Shown: positions 29,601 through 40,877 of the stretch, piece after piece
Position numbering within the stretch: position 1 is the first letter of the stretch
Layout of the letters: each line of letters starts with the position of its first letter
Source of the DNA: Terfezia claveryi
Lineage: Eukaryota > Ascomycota > Pezizomycetes > Pezizales > Pezizaceae
DNA: 43,308 nucleotides
NCBI GenBank assembly: GCA_015179025.1
Contig: WHUX01000327.1
Location: 1-43,308, forward strand
Reading direction: 5' to 3'
Notes under the pieces: model-generated
Told to the model about the DNA's origin: nothing
What the model saw: only the letters and a program-made list of their open reading frames with translations
Databases searched by the model: none
Position numbers and translations under genes: made by a program

Positions 29601-32600
29601 ACTCTTTGAATAACAATAGCAGTTCCAAGAGCACCAGGATGCATCCTGGTGCCATCTCTCATGATTTGGTTTATTTTATTAATTTAAATTTGTTTTCTAC
29701 TTTGGAGAAAATATATCTTGAAGGAACTGGATACGTTTTACTTGTAGTTTCTCACAAGTCATGTCAATGACTTACTTGTCAATATCGTCTTACTTCTACT
29801 TTAATTATTTCTGCACTTTCTATTATGTATAATTTGGAGTTAGATGATCTACATATTTTACAATGCCTTATCAATGAAAACCTTTCTGGAACTTGCATAG
29901 TAGACTCAGGAGCTAGCTCTCAGTTTATCAACCTTGATTATGCTTTGAACTTGAACTTGCCTCTTGATTTGAAAACTAAGCCTAAAGACCTTGTACTCGT
30001 AGATAGAAAACGTTCTCTCACAGGACAAATAACCCATACTTGTACTTTAAAGCTAACTATAGACCAATATGTAGAAGAACTTACTTTCTATATAACTAAG
30101 CTAGCTGGTTAGAATATAATTGTTAGAAAATCATAGCTCAAATGCCATAATCCTATGATCAACTGGACTCATAATACCATTGCCTTCACCTCTGAATATT
30201 GTCATCTATACTGTCTCCCTATATATAACCTAAAAAAAACAACAGAAACCTACAATAAACTCTGAATTTCGATCATCTTATGAGCTACATTCTGAGTAAC
30301 TATTAAGGACCCTGAAACTAAATTATGTATTGCAGCTATCTATACTTCCCCACAAGATGATGATGATAATAGTGAGCCTGCCACCAAACTCATACCTCCT
30401 GAATATTATGAATACCTACCTCTTTTCTCTAAGAAAGAAGCCCGAATCTTGCTCCCTCACTATTATGTTGACCATGCAATTCCTTTACAAGATGGAGCTA
30501 AACCTCCTTTCAGTCAAATGTACTCTATATCTAATGTCGAGCTAAAAGAAGTTAGGAAATAGATTAATAAAAATCTTTCCAAATCGTTTATTTGAGCAAG
30601 TTCTTTATCAGCTGCCTCTTCAATCCTTTTTATTAAAAAAAAAGATGGATCTCTATGCCTCTGTGTTGACTACTATGCCTTTACTAATATTATAATTAAA
30701 GATCGTAATCCTTTAACTAGAATCCAAGAAACCCTAAATCAAATTTAAGGCTATAAATACTTTAGTCAACTTGATCTCCATGCTTGATTCAATCAAATTC
30801 AAATCAAAGAAGGTGATGAGTTGAAAACAGCCTTCAGAACTAGCTATGGATTATTTGAGTTCCTTGTCATGCTTTTTGGGTTAACTAATACACCTTCAAC
30901 TACCTAAAAATTCATGAATGATACTCTATGGGAATACCTTAATATGTTTTGTGTCTGCTATATGGATGACATTTTGATCTACTCGAAAACTTGGAAAGAA
31001 TATAAAAAACAAGTTCAAAAAGTTCTATTAAAGCTAAAAGAGGCTAGATTATTCATCAAACCTGAAAAATGTGAATTCTCCATTAGTAAGACAATGTTTC
31101 TTGGTTTTATTATCTCTGAACATGGCCTTGAAATGGACCCTGAAAAGGTTAATACAGTTCTTAATAGGGAAACCCCAAAATTCATTAGAGATATACAATA
31201 CTTCCTTAGATTTACTAACTTTTATCGACAGTTTATTAATAAGTATTCTTACTTATATCAACCTCTCTTCAATCTACTCCAGAAAGATATACATTTTCTC
31301 TGGGATTCATTATGTAAGAAAGTCTTTAAACTCCTTAAACAAATATTTACTTCTGCTCCTATACTTTGACATTTCAATCCAGACATCAAAACCATTATAG
31401 AGACAGATGTTTTAAACTATGTTACTTTGGGTATTCTCTCCTAAAAGCATTTGGAAAATTGGAAACTTGTTCTCCACCCAGTTGCATCCATTTCTGAAAA
31501 AATATTACCAGCTGAATATAACTATGGAATTGGTGATAAGAAACTTCTCACTATGATTTTAGATCTCAAAAAATAGCATATATACATACACTAACTTCCA
31601 CAACCTTTAACAATAATCATGGACCACTATAACCTTCAGACCTTTAAGACTAAGGCTCTCCTCTCATACCAATAAGCTAAATAGGTACAAGAATTAGCCC
31701 AATATAACTTGAAGATTATTTTTGGACTAGGAAACCAGAATACTAAGGCTGATGTATTGACTAGACGATCTGGAGATCTCCCTGAAGAAGGTAATAAATG
31801 TGGCTGTCCTATACAAGTTTTAATACCCCTTGAAATATCCTCCCTTTCCGCTCCCTTTATTGTCAATAATGAGGATATTCAAGTGACCTTGAAAATTAAA
31901 AAACTTGATCTCGAAATAATTTATGCTCTTGAAACTAATATCAAGAAATATGTACTAGTCCTCTTATTAGAATGTAAAATCTTTGATGGACTTATCTTGG
32001 TTAATGATCTTGTCTATGTTCTTAACTCCCCTGAAATTTACATCTACATCCTTCGAAACTACTATGATCACCCTTCTGCAAGAAACCCTGGTCCAGTAGC
32101 TATATATGAACTTGTATCATAAGATTATAGGTGGCTAAAAATAAGCCAAACTATTGTACAATACCTCTGAAATTATAATACATATATATGAATTAAACCA
32201 GTCCACTATGCCCCCTATGGTCTCCTAAAATCCTTCAAGTACTATTTAAAAAATGGTTATCTGTTTCCCTCGATCTTGTTACAGGGCTACCTACTTCCAA
32301 TAGATTTGATGCTTTACTTATAGTAGTTGACCGACTCTCAAAAATGGCTCACTATATCTTAACAACAATAGATATCAACTCTAAGGAAATTGTAAAGCTC
32401 TTCTTTGACAATATATTCTATCTCAATAGAATTCCCTACTCTATTGTTTCTGATTGACGTACCCAATTTATCTCCGAATTTACCTGCTCCCTTATATCTC
32501 TAGTAGGAATCTAATAAAAAGTTTCCACTGCTTTCCATCTACAAACGGATAGCCAAACCGAGATGATTAATACAATTGCAGAACAGTATTTACATGTCTA

Positions 32601-33430
32601 CTGCAATTACTAATAAAATAACTAGTCCGAATTAATCACTATAGCAGAATTCTCATATAATAATACCCTGTCTGCTACCCTTGAAATTATGCTATTCCAA
32701 GCTATATATAGAGAAAATCCTTACTACTAGATCAATCCAAACCCTACAAAGTAACTTCTAGCACCTTCTGTCATTAAGGATTATGCTGATAACTTTTGGG
32801 AACTTGATGCCTATCTTAGATATAAAATAATTTAGGCTTAAGCAACTTATTCCAAACAAGCTAATAAATCTCGGATCCTACCTCCTAAGCTGAAAGTCAG
32901 TGATAAAGTATAGTTACTATGCTGCTACATTAAAATAACTCGTTCCTCTACTAAGCTAGATTTTAAAAAGCTTGGTAAATTTCGAATCATCTAAAAGATC
33001 TCCTCCCATGCTTATAAGCTCAATCTTCCCACCTCCATGAAAATTCATCCCATCTTCTATATCTCTCTCCTTGAACCTGCATCAACCGACCCCTTACTAG
33101 GGCAAACTCAATCTCCACCCCCTCTAATTATTATTAAAGATGAACCTAAGTAGGAAATTAACAAGATTGTTGACTCCCATTTCCATGGACATATACTTGA
33201 ATACCATACTCACTAGATAGGATATGATAAGCTTACTTCGGAACCTACTAACCTGTTTTTAAATTTACCTAGTGCTGTGAAAGAATTCTATTCTTTGTAC
33301 ACATCTAAACCTCAACCCCGTACTCTACCAAAATAAGTGGACGTGGAACTCATCATAATTCCTTTATTGTCCTAGATGATGAGAAACTCGACCATGACTC
33401 ACAGGAGCTCGTCCTTAGAGGAAAGCCTAC
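29601..33430 (+). pseudogene. pol: D2 pol: protease, RT, RNase H, integrase, chromodomain, many stops
   Basis: The protease is at 29825-30112 (IVDSGASSQFIN). RT is at about 30420-31369 with YMDD at 30959-30970, then PEKCEFSISKTMFLGFIIS. The RNase H remnant includes EYNYGIGDKKLLTMILDLKK and [15 protein letters not shown]. The integrase core is near 32320-32620 (VDRLSKMAHYILTT, NRIPYSIVSD, EQYLHVYCNY). The chromodomain is at about 33140-33340 (EINKIVDSHFHGHILEYHTH, IGYDKLTSEPTNLF) ending PQPRTLPK. The polypurine tract AGAGGAAAGCCTAC ends at 33430. Stops replace Gln, Trp and Arg codons throughout. Confidence 0.87.
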
Positions 33431-34212
33431 TATTACGAACTAACTCTTACCTATATCTTAAGAACCTCCACCCCCTATTTTGTATTAGTAACTCACATAC
33501 TTGCCGACTCATATATACTTATGGCTCAATATGATCCTGACCTAGTACGAGTTTACTATGCTATTGCTAGCTCTTTAGTTGCTATTCCAATTCCAGTAAC
33601 TTGAACCTTAATTCCAGCCTTGACCTGCATTACAACTGACCATATCTTGGAAGTTTAGATTAGGTACTTGCATATTTGGGAATCTACCAGAACCTTTAAG
33701 TAGATTTATATCATAGGTAATAGAATGTATTGACAGAACTCTATGGTTTTCTAGTTCATATATGAATCTTCTAGTTCGTTCTTTAAACTTTGTAACCTAT
33801 GATTTCTAATGAGAATTAAGAGTCTTGAATAAACTGGATTCCTATAAAATGAACCAGTTTCTCCTGTCTAATTTCTTTCTCTCTTCTTCTTTATGCAACA
33901 ACTTGTTTACTCTCCTGTACCTAGTTATTCACAATATGTCGACCTTCTATCTCTTGAGCATAGCTCAAACTTTTATATCCTTAATCTTGACCTTGTTTAT
34001 ACCTATCTGTTCAACCTTGGTCTCATGCTAATTACCCCTTGACCCCCAAACGTGTATACCTACTCAACCTTGTCAATCTCTCTCTTTTCTAATACATGAA
34101 TATTTATTATCTTGCACTTAATCCTAGAGTCCCGAAATACGCATAACGTATGCTACATCCCTACAAGTCCTATTCCTTGTATTATTGGTAGTTTAGATTA
34201 GGGTTTGTTACA
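33431..34212 (+). repeat. D2 3' LTR
   Basis: 782 bp, TATTACGAAC...TTGTTACA, followed by ATAGG, the second copy of the D2 target duplication. Confidence 0.93.
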
Positions 34213-37200
34213 ATAGGTATAGAAGTTTATAATTATTTGAGGAGTTTAAAGACTTCCTCACATGATGAATCCTAGAGAAAAGGTATATCTTTCCAGAGTA
34301 GGTTGAAGAGGAGTTGATATAAGTAGGAATACTTATTAATAAACTGTCAATAAAAGTTAGCAAATCTAAGGAAGTATTGTATATTCCTAACGGATTTTGG
34401 GGTTTCCCAGTTAAGGACTGCATTAACCTTTTAGGGATCTATTTTAAAGCCATGTTTAAAGATACTAAAACCAAGAAACATAGTCTTACTGACAGAGAAT
34501 TCGTATTTTTTATGGTTGATAAATAGTCTAGCCTCTTTCAGCTTTTGTAGGACTTTTTGAACTTGTTCTTTATATTCTTTCCAAATTTTTGAGTAGATTA
34601 AAATGTCATCTATATAGAAGACACAAAACATATCAATGTATTCCTGTAGAGTATCATTCATAAATCTTTGGGCAGTTACAGATATATTCGTTAACTCGAA
34701 AGATGTTACAAGGAACCCAAATAATCTATAGCAAGTTCTAAAGGCTGTTTTCTACTCATCACTTTCTTTGATTCGAATTTAATTAATGCAAGCACAGAGA
34801 TCAAGTCAAGTAAAGTATTTTCAGCCTCAAATTTAATTTAGGGTTTCTTCGATTTTGGGTAAAGGGTTATAATCTTTAATCATAATATTATTTTAAGTAC
34901 AGTAGTCGATATAGAGGTGGAGAGATCCATCCTTTTTTTTAATGAAAAGAATTGGAGAGACAGCTGATAAAGAGCTTGCTTGAATAAAGGATTTGGAAAG
35001 ATTTTCATCAATCCATTTCCTAAATTCTTTTAGCTCCGTATCGGACATAGAGTATATTCAACCAAATGGAAGTTTAGCTCTATCTTGTAAAGGAATTGCA
35101 TGGTTGTTATAACAGTGAGGGGGTAAGATTCGGGCTTCTTTCTTAAAGAAAAGAAGTAGGTATTCATAATATTCGGGAGGTATGAGTTTGGTGGCTAGCT
35201 CACTATTATTATCATCATCTTCTGGAGAGGCATAAATGGCTGCAATATATAATTTAGCTTTAGGGTCCTTAATAGCTACTCGTAAGGCAGCTCGTGAGAT
35301 AATCGAGATTCGGAGTTTATCGGAGGTTTGTATTATCTTTTTTGGGTTTCATATAGGAAGACAGTATACATAATAATATCTAAAGGTGAAGGCAATGGTA
35401 TTGTGTGTCTAGTTGATCATAAAATTATGGCATTTGAGCTATAATTTTCCAACAATCATATTCCAACCAGCTAGCTTAGTTACATAGAAAGTAAGTTCTT
35501 CCATATATTGGTCTATAGTTATCTTCACAGTGCAAGTATAGGTTATTTGTCCTATGAGAGAACATTTTTTATCCATGAGTACAAGGTCTTCAGGCTTAAG
35601 TTTCAAGTTAAGAGGCAAGTTTAAGTTTAAGACATAATCAAGGTGGATAAACTAAGAGCTAGCTCCCGAGTCTAGCATACACGTTCTAGAAAGGTTTTCA
35701 ATCATAAGGTACAGTAAAGTAAGTGGATTATCAGACCCCAAATCATAGATAACAGAAAGTGCAGAAATAACTAAAGTAGATGCAAAATGATGTCAATGAG
35801 CAAGTTGTTAATGAGACTTGTGAGAAACTACAGGTAAAACATATCCAGTTCCTTCAAGATGAATTTTCTCCAAAGTACAAAATGAATTAGAACTAATAAA
35901 AGAAACGAAATCATGAGAGATGGTACCAGAATGCATCCTGGTGCTTTTTGAACTACTATTATTATTTAAAGAGTGCTCTAGTTTTTTGGAACCTCAAAGA
36001 GAGTTTGAGATCCAGGAGTAGTAGTGGTATTAAAAAGGAGTAGAGCAGTACTAGCAGTAACTAGTTTTTTGTTCTTAGTAGAGACAAGGCAGTTTGTAGC
36101 CCAATGATCAGTATTCCCACAATATATACAAAGTCCATTCTTACTACTATCTTTACCAATATTATTAGGGAGAGGACCCCTTTTTCGAGAGGCTAAGAGA
36201 TCCATTGGTTCAGGAGTAGTTCTGACTAAAGTGGAAGGAACAGAAGGTCAGGAGAATAGAGTAGAAGCTTAGTGTCTAGAACCTGTAGTCTTAGATGAGT
36301 TCTAGTTTAATATTTTAGCCCTATTATCCAACTTAATACAAAGTTAGACAAATTTATCGAAGTCCTCAGAAGGTGTAGCTTGATAAGAGAGACTTATCCT
36401 AAGTGCTTGGTTTGCTCCATTAGTGAAGAAGGAGATTTTGGTTTGGTAGTCAAGACTGAGGGCAGCAGCATATGTCGTGAATTTGGTATGATAAGTAGAG
36501 AAGTCTTTATTTTCTTGCTTGAGGGGAAGGAGTTTTCGTTCTACTGTAGCACGAGCATCAGGGTTATCATTTGCATTCTTTAATGCTGTTGCGAACTCTT
36601 TATAGGAATCAAAGTCAATCAATCTCGTAGTTTGGTCAAGATGAGGTTCGAACCAGTCAGCTACAGACTCTGTTAGATAAAATGATACATAGGTGATTTT
36701 TGCAGCTTTGTTATTATATTATATAGGGTTGAAGGAAAATACTAGTAAGAGTTTAATTATGAATCTTATAAACTTAGATCTAGTACTATCGAAATTTTCT
36801 GGTTCATGGAGTTTAGTAGTATGGGAGGATATTGCTGCTGAGGTAGAACTTGGGATTAGACTAGAAGCCGTAATTCTATATTCATATCCTTTATCATAGT
36901 AGTACCAACAACTTTCTGTAGTTGTAGAGGTCCCTGTAGAGGGGATATTGAAAGTAGAAAATATACCTCATCTTGATTGTATTCCTGCACCAAGGACTAT
37001 ATAAATCCAGGAGTAGAAGGAAATTGAAGTTTCTAGTGGAAGAATAGGGAAGACTGAAGGAGCTGCTAGAGGAGTATTGTGGAGGATTGATGCTGAGGTA
37101 TGCCATTAATCATCATTATATAGGGGTGTTGGTAGTACTTGTTATTGCTATATAGAGAAAGATATATTGTGTATTAGAGACTATGAAGTACACAACAAAG
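34213..37200 (-). pseudogene. gag-pol: D1 gag, protease and RT half
   Basis: Minus-strand remnant. The gag capsid is at about 36900-36340 (a long piece starts FDSYKEFATALKNANDN). The nucleocapsid is at 36205-35978 with an intact CX2CX4HX4C knuckle, CIYCGNTDHWATNC. The protease region is near 35700-35450, with a stop-containing DSGAS-type reading. RT follows, with YIDD at 34605-34616 inside MFCVFYIDDILIYSK. D2 interrupts right after RT at 34217. Compared with D2 the gag part is better preserved, so the two copies decayed independently. Confidence 0.83.
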
Positions 37201-37981
37201 TGTAATGAACCCTAATCTGAATTACCAATAATATAAGTATTGGGACTTGTGGGGATGTAGAGTACATTATGCATAGTTTGGAACTATAGGATTAATTGCA
37301 AGATAATAAATATTCAAGTATTGGAGAAGGGTGAGATAGATAAGGTCGAGTAGGTGTATGTATTCAAGGTTCCAAGGTAACATAGATGAGACCAAGGTTG
37401 AACAGGTAGGTATAAACAAGGTCAAGATTAAGGATATGAAAGTCTGAGCTACACTCAAGAGATTGAAGGTCGATATATTGTGAACAACTAGGTACAGGAG
37501 AGTAAACAAGTTGTTGTATAATAAAGAAGAGAGAAAGGAAATAGATAGGAGAAACTGGTTTCTTTTATAGGAATCCAGTTTATTTAAGACACTTAATTCT
37601 TATTAGAAATCATTGTTTACAAAGTCTAAAGAATGAACTAGAAGATTTATGTATAAACTAGAAAACTATAGAGTTCTGACAAAACATTCTGTTCCTCATA
37701 ATATAAATCTATTAGAAGGTTCTAGTAGATTCCCAAATAAGTAAGTACCTAATCTAGACTTCTAGAATGTAGTCGGTTGTTATACAGGTTAGAGCTAGGA
37801 TCGAGGTTCAAGTTATTGGAATTGGAATAGTAACCAAAGGGTCAGCAATAGTATAGTAAACTCATCCTAGGTCAAGATCATATTGAGCCGCAAGTATATA
37901 TGAGTTGGCAAGTATGTGGGTTGCTAATACAAAACAAGAGCTGGAGGTTCTTGTGACATAGGTAAGGTTTGGTTTGAAACA
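37201..37981 (-). repeat. D1 5' LTR
   Basis: 781 bp, TGTAATGAACC...TTTGAAACA, with good terminal TG/CA. GTAAT follows as the target duplication. Confidence 0.93.
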
Positions 37982-37986
37982 GTAAT

Positions 37987-38054
37987 AAAGGTATCTGAAA
38001 GTTGATCAGGCCTTGGATTTAAAAGTAAAGACTAGGTACATAAGTTAAAAAAAA
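37987..38054 (-). other. A1 5' leader, outer 68 bases
   Basis: This matches A2 42489-42556 in reverse (CAGGCCTTGGATTTAA core). It is separated from the rest of the leader by the D1 insertion, which ties the right-hand LTR to the A1 body. Confidence 0.85.
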
Positions 38055-38992
38055 TCTAATAAATAGTACTAGATAGTATTCATTTAGTACTATTTATATA
38101 ATCTATATCTATAGCTATAGATATTTATATATTTCAGTTCTGCTGAGATAGAACCTTAGAAAGGTAGAAAAATTACTTTGTAGGATGTTCTGCTAGAGAA
38201 TAGTAATTAACTGATGTAATCTATCTTATATAAATTTGTGCTATCTAAACTATATGATCTTAATCTGATTAATATAAAGGCTTGCTTGCTTTATTTTGTG
38301 CTTGCTTTCTTTCTTGTTATGGATCCCAGAGGGAATCCAGTAGCCTATTTATACTCTTATAAGATCTGATGAATAAAGAAATAAATACTATAAAAGGTGG
38401 TATACCCAAAGGTGGTTCACTATATAAAAGAGGTCATATAGTCATAGTAATATCAGGAAACATTTTAATTTCAAAAGGTTTACCTCCTTATGGTATCGAG
38501 TGGTATCAAATAGCATCTAGTAGTAATAAGTGGTATATAGTAGCATCCAGATATCTCTAGTGGCATCTAAAAAAGATGTTTTAAGATTTGTTTGGATACT
38601 ACTGGAGATATTTAGATGCCACTGGATACTACTTGATGCCACTTGATAGCATCCAATACCATTTGATACTATCAAAAGGCATAACATCCATCCTAAAAAT
38701 CTTTTTTGATGCATTAGTTACATGGCCTAAACAATAGTTATGTGGCTAAAGTAATGAGTTATACAGCTTAAACAAAAGGTCATATAGCTATAATGAGGGT
38801 GTACTTATATAGCAAGTTCTATGGAATTTCCCATGGCAAATTCCACATGTTATAGATGCTTATAAAGTAGTAGGAAGTAGTAGAAGGCTAGTCCTTCAAC
38901 TGAGAGACTTAGTTATATAACAAAGTAGTAATATAAGAAATACAAAAGTATATAATAATTTATATAAAAATAAAACAACATTCTCTATTATA
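38055..38992 (-). repeat. A1 5' LTR carrying a 263-bp insert
   Basis: 938 bp against 676 in the 3' LTR. The excess is the palindromic insert at 38452-38714. Ends are TCTAATAAATAG...TATTATA, mutated from the family ends. Confidence 0.9.
38452..38714. mobile_element. 263-bp hairpin insert in A1 5' LTR (MITE-like)
   Basis: Absent from the same point of the A1 3' LTR, A3 and A2 LTRs. The left arm (38498-38570) and right arm (38590-38680) are imperfect reverse complements: AAGTGGTATATAGTAGCATC against AAGTGGCATCAAGTAGTATC in the right arm read in reverse. The arms also contain ~20-bp subrepeats of the GATGCCACTTGATACTACTT kind. No coding capacity is credible, and target duplication is unclear. 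Confidence 0.65.
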
Positions 38993-39427
38993 TGTCAACT
39001 ATTTACCAAGCTTTAATATCACCTACTTATATATATTGCTCTACTAGAGAACTAGTTTCTCATATAATTTAGTTCAAATTTAATTGAATACACTATCACT
39101 GTCATAGATTATCTCTACTATAATAAATTGCTTGAATTAATGTAATTTGTTTGATAAGAATCAAAGTCTATAGAAATTGATGCAGTATTAATAAATGTAA
39201 TTTATATTAGCATATAAGGTAAAAAAAGATTATATAGAAGAATGATGAGAGAATGGATGCAATATTAGACACTAGTAGAATGCAGTTAAGAAATGATAGT
39301 AAAGATTGAGTAGGAAGGAAAAGTTCAAGTTAGTGATAGAAGGAGAAATCCATGACAGGTAGACTAATATATAATAGGAGGATAGATCCATAGTTATAAA
39401 ATCATCACCCTTTTTTAGTATCTTATA

Positions 39428-39511
39428 GTTATTATGGAATTGTCTTAAGTTGTTATAGAATTAACTTACATTATTACAGAATTAATTTTAGTTATTATAG
39501 AATTATTTATT
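39428..39511 (+). repeat. 21-bp minisatellite, four units
   Basis: Four contiguous 21-bp units of the type GTTATTATAGAATTAATTTA plus one base, with two to four substitutions each. Confidence 0.8.
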
Positions 39512-39589
39512 CTAGCAAATTATATTTCACCCAAATTATAACCACTTCTAATATTCTATTTCCTACTATCATAATTTAATATAAAATAT

Positions 39590-39612
39590 AAAAAAAAAAA
39601 AAAAAAAAAAAA
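39590..39612 (+). repeat. Poly-A run of 23
   Basis: 23 uninterrupted A. It could be a simple repeat or the tail of a retroposed copy, but no reverse-transcriptase or SINE promoter motif is visible upstream. Confidence 0.9.
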
Positions 39613-39743
39613 GCTAATTATTTATATCTATCCTCCAAATACATAATACAATGCAAAAAAATAATGCTATAGAAAATGTGAAATCCTCTACTACTGGCCT
39701 CTTCCTTCTCTCTATATATTATCAGAATATGATAATAATATAG

Positions 39744-40061
39744 GTAATACTAGCAGTATGGAGTACAAATAGTACTAGTAAAACAAGTAGTATTATCAGG
39801 AAAAGAGGTATTACAGGAGATTATAAGGCATCAACTGATACTAGCAAAAGAGGTACAGTAGGAGATGGCAGGGTACTAACTGATGCTAGTGATCTAGTTA
39901 AGAGTAAAACTAATGGTGATACTAAAGCCGATGATTCTGATCTTAATAATAATAAAAGTAATAATAGTAATAATAGTAATAATGAGGAGGATAATAAGGA
40001 GAATAATAAGGAAGATAATAAGGGTGATGGTAGTACTAGTAGAACTTCGAGTATAGAGTAG
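39744..40061 (+). pseudogene. 105-codon open frame without ATG, disordered Asn/Ser/Asp-rich end
   Basis: The frame is open between TAG at 39741-39743 and TAG at 40059-40061, in DNA where open frames are otherwise short. It contains a 15-residue duplication, KRGITGDYKASTDTS then KRGTVGDGRVLTDAS. An acidic Asn/Lys/Ser tail follows (NNNKSNNSNNSNNEEDNKE) ending TSRTSSIE. It could be the 3' end of a broken gene, a last exon, or a chance frame across an AAT/GAT trinucleotide repeat. No domain is recognised. Confidence 0.35.
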
Positions 40062-40205
40062 TAAATTATATTACCCCCAAATAGCCGATTGGCTTCCAGC
40101 TAATACCAAAATACCATATCTCTTTGTAGAATTGTTTAGTGTAGTGGGTTTCAGTCTCTGTTCTATATTATATTTAAGTTTATTACTATTTTATATACCT
40201 GGTTA
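40062..40205. other. Short flank of A3, nothing recognised
   Basis: About 140 bp that includes CCCCCAAATAGCCGATTGG. It is possibly old host sequence; no feature is supported. Confidence 0.4.
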
Positions 40206-40877
40206 TATAATGAATAGTACTAGATAGTATTTATTCAGTACCATTTATACAATCTATATCTATAGATATGGATGTTTGTGTATTTTGGATCTGCTAAGAT
40301 AAGATCTCAAAAAGTAGGGAGATTTCTATGTCGGACCTTTCTGGAGGGAACAGTAATTAATTGGTATAATCTATCTTATATGATTTGTACTATCTAAGCT
40401 ATAGAACCTTGATCTAATTAGTATATAAGCTTACTTGCTACTGTGTGCTTGTCTGCTTCTTCTTTTAGATTCAAGAGGGAATCCAGCAGCCTATTTATAC
40501 TCTATAGAGATCTGATGACTAAGGAAATAAATACAATAAATAGTAGTATACTAAAGGGTAGTACACTATATAAAAGAGGTCATGTGGCCATAGTAATAAG
40601 TCATACTGTATAAACAATGGTTATATGGCTATAGTAAGAGTCATATGGCCTAAATAAGAGTCACATGGCTATAATGAGGATATGCTCATAGTCTGGCAGG
40701 TTTCATGGAATTTCCTATAGTAAATTCTGTATACTAAGGATGCTTATAAAGTAGTAAAAAGTAGTAGAAGACTAGTCCTTCAACTGAGAGGCTTAGTTAT
40801 ATAATATAGTAGTAATATAGGAAATACAAAAGTATATAAGTTTTTATATAAGGAATAAAATAACATTCACTATTATA
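40206..40877 (-). repeat. A3 3' LTR
   Basis: 672 bp of the A family, TATAATGAATAG...TATTATA, followed on the right by A-type internal sequence (polypurine side), so it is the 3' LTR of a minus-strand copy. Confidence 0.9.

Larger units (their letters stand above)
21443..34212 (+). mobile_element. D2: D-family chromovirus, plus strand, split by E
   Basis: Its 5' LTR is 21443-22206 plus 28356-28372 and its 3' LTR is 33431-34212. An exact duplication ATAGG (21438-21442 and 34213-34217) shows one intact insertion event into D1, in inverse orientation. Without E it is about 6.6 kb. Gag, protease, RT, RNase H, integrase and chromodomain are all recognisable but broken by stops. Confidence 0.94.
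18657..37981 (-). mobile_element. D1: old chromovirus, minus strand, split by D2
   Basis: Identical-length 781-bp LTRs (18657-19437, 37201-37981) bound a minus-strand gag-pol. Without D2 the element is about 6.5 kb. Flanks ATAAT (18652-18656) and GTAAT (37982-37986) are a 5-bp duplication with one G-to-A. Coding order on the minus strand is gag, knuckle, protease region, RT (34213-37200), then RNase H, integrase and chromodomain (19438-21437). D2 sits between RT and RNase H. Many stops throughout. Confidence 0.92.
1862..38992 (-). mobile_element. A1: old Ty3/Gypsy chromovirus, minus strand, split by B and D1
   Basis: Two direct LTRs (1862-2537 and 38055-38992) bound an internal region whose parts occur in the right order once two inserts are removed. 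Reading the minus strand, these are the 5' LTR, leader (37987-38054 and 17892-18656), gag and protease (15875-17891), and RT, RNase H, integrase and chromodomain (2538-7035). Removing B and D1 leaves about 9 kb. The DNA is AT-rich with stops in every frame. The leader match to copy A2 (42489-43308) shows directly that 18656 and 37987 were once contiguous. The outer flanks (CTCTT left, TGTCA right) do not form a target duplication, so one end may be recombined or heavily mutated. Confidence 0.88.
38993..39743. other. AT-rich sequence, no gene seen
   Basis: About 750 bp between A1 and the low-complexity open frame. It holds the 21-bp array and the poly-A run listed separately. It is not similar to any element in the window that I can see. 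Confidence 0.5.

Noticed and set aside
39428..39612. Poly-A run downstream of short repeats as a LINE or SINE tail
   Set aside because: No endonuclease, RT, A/B box or target duplication was found, and the surrounding DNA is AT-rich enough for a simple run.
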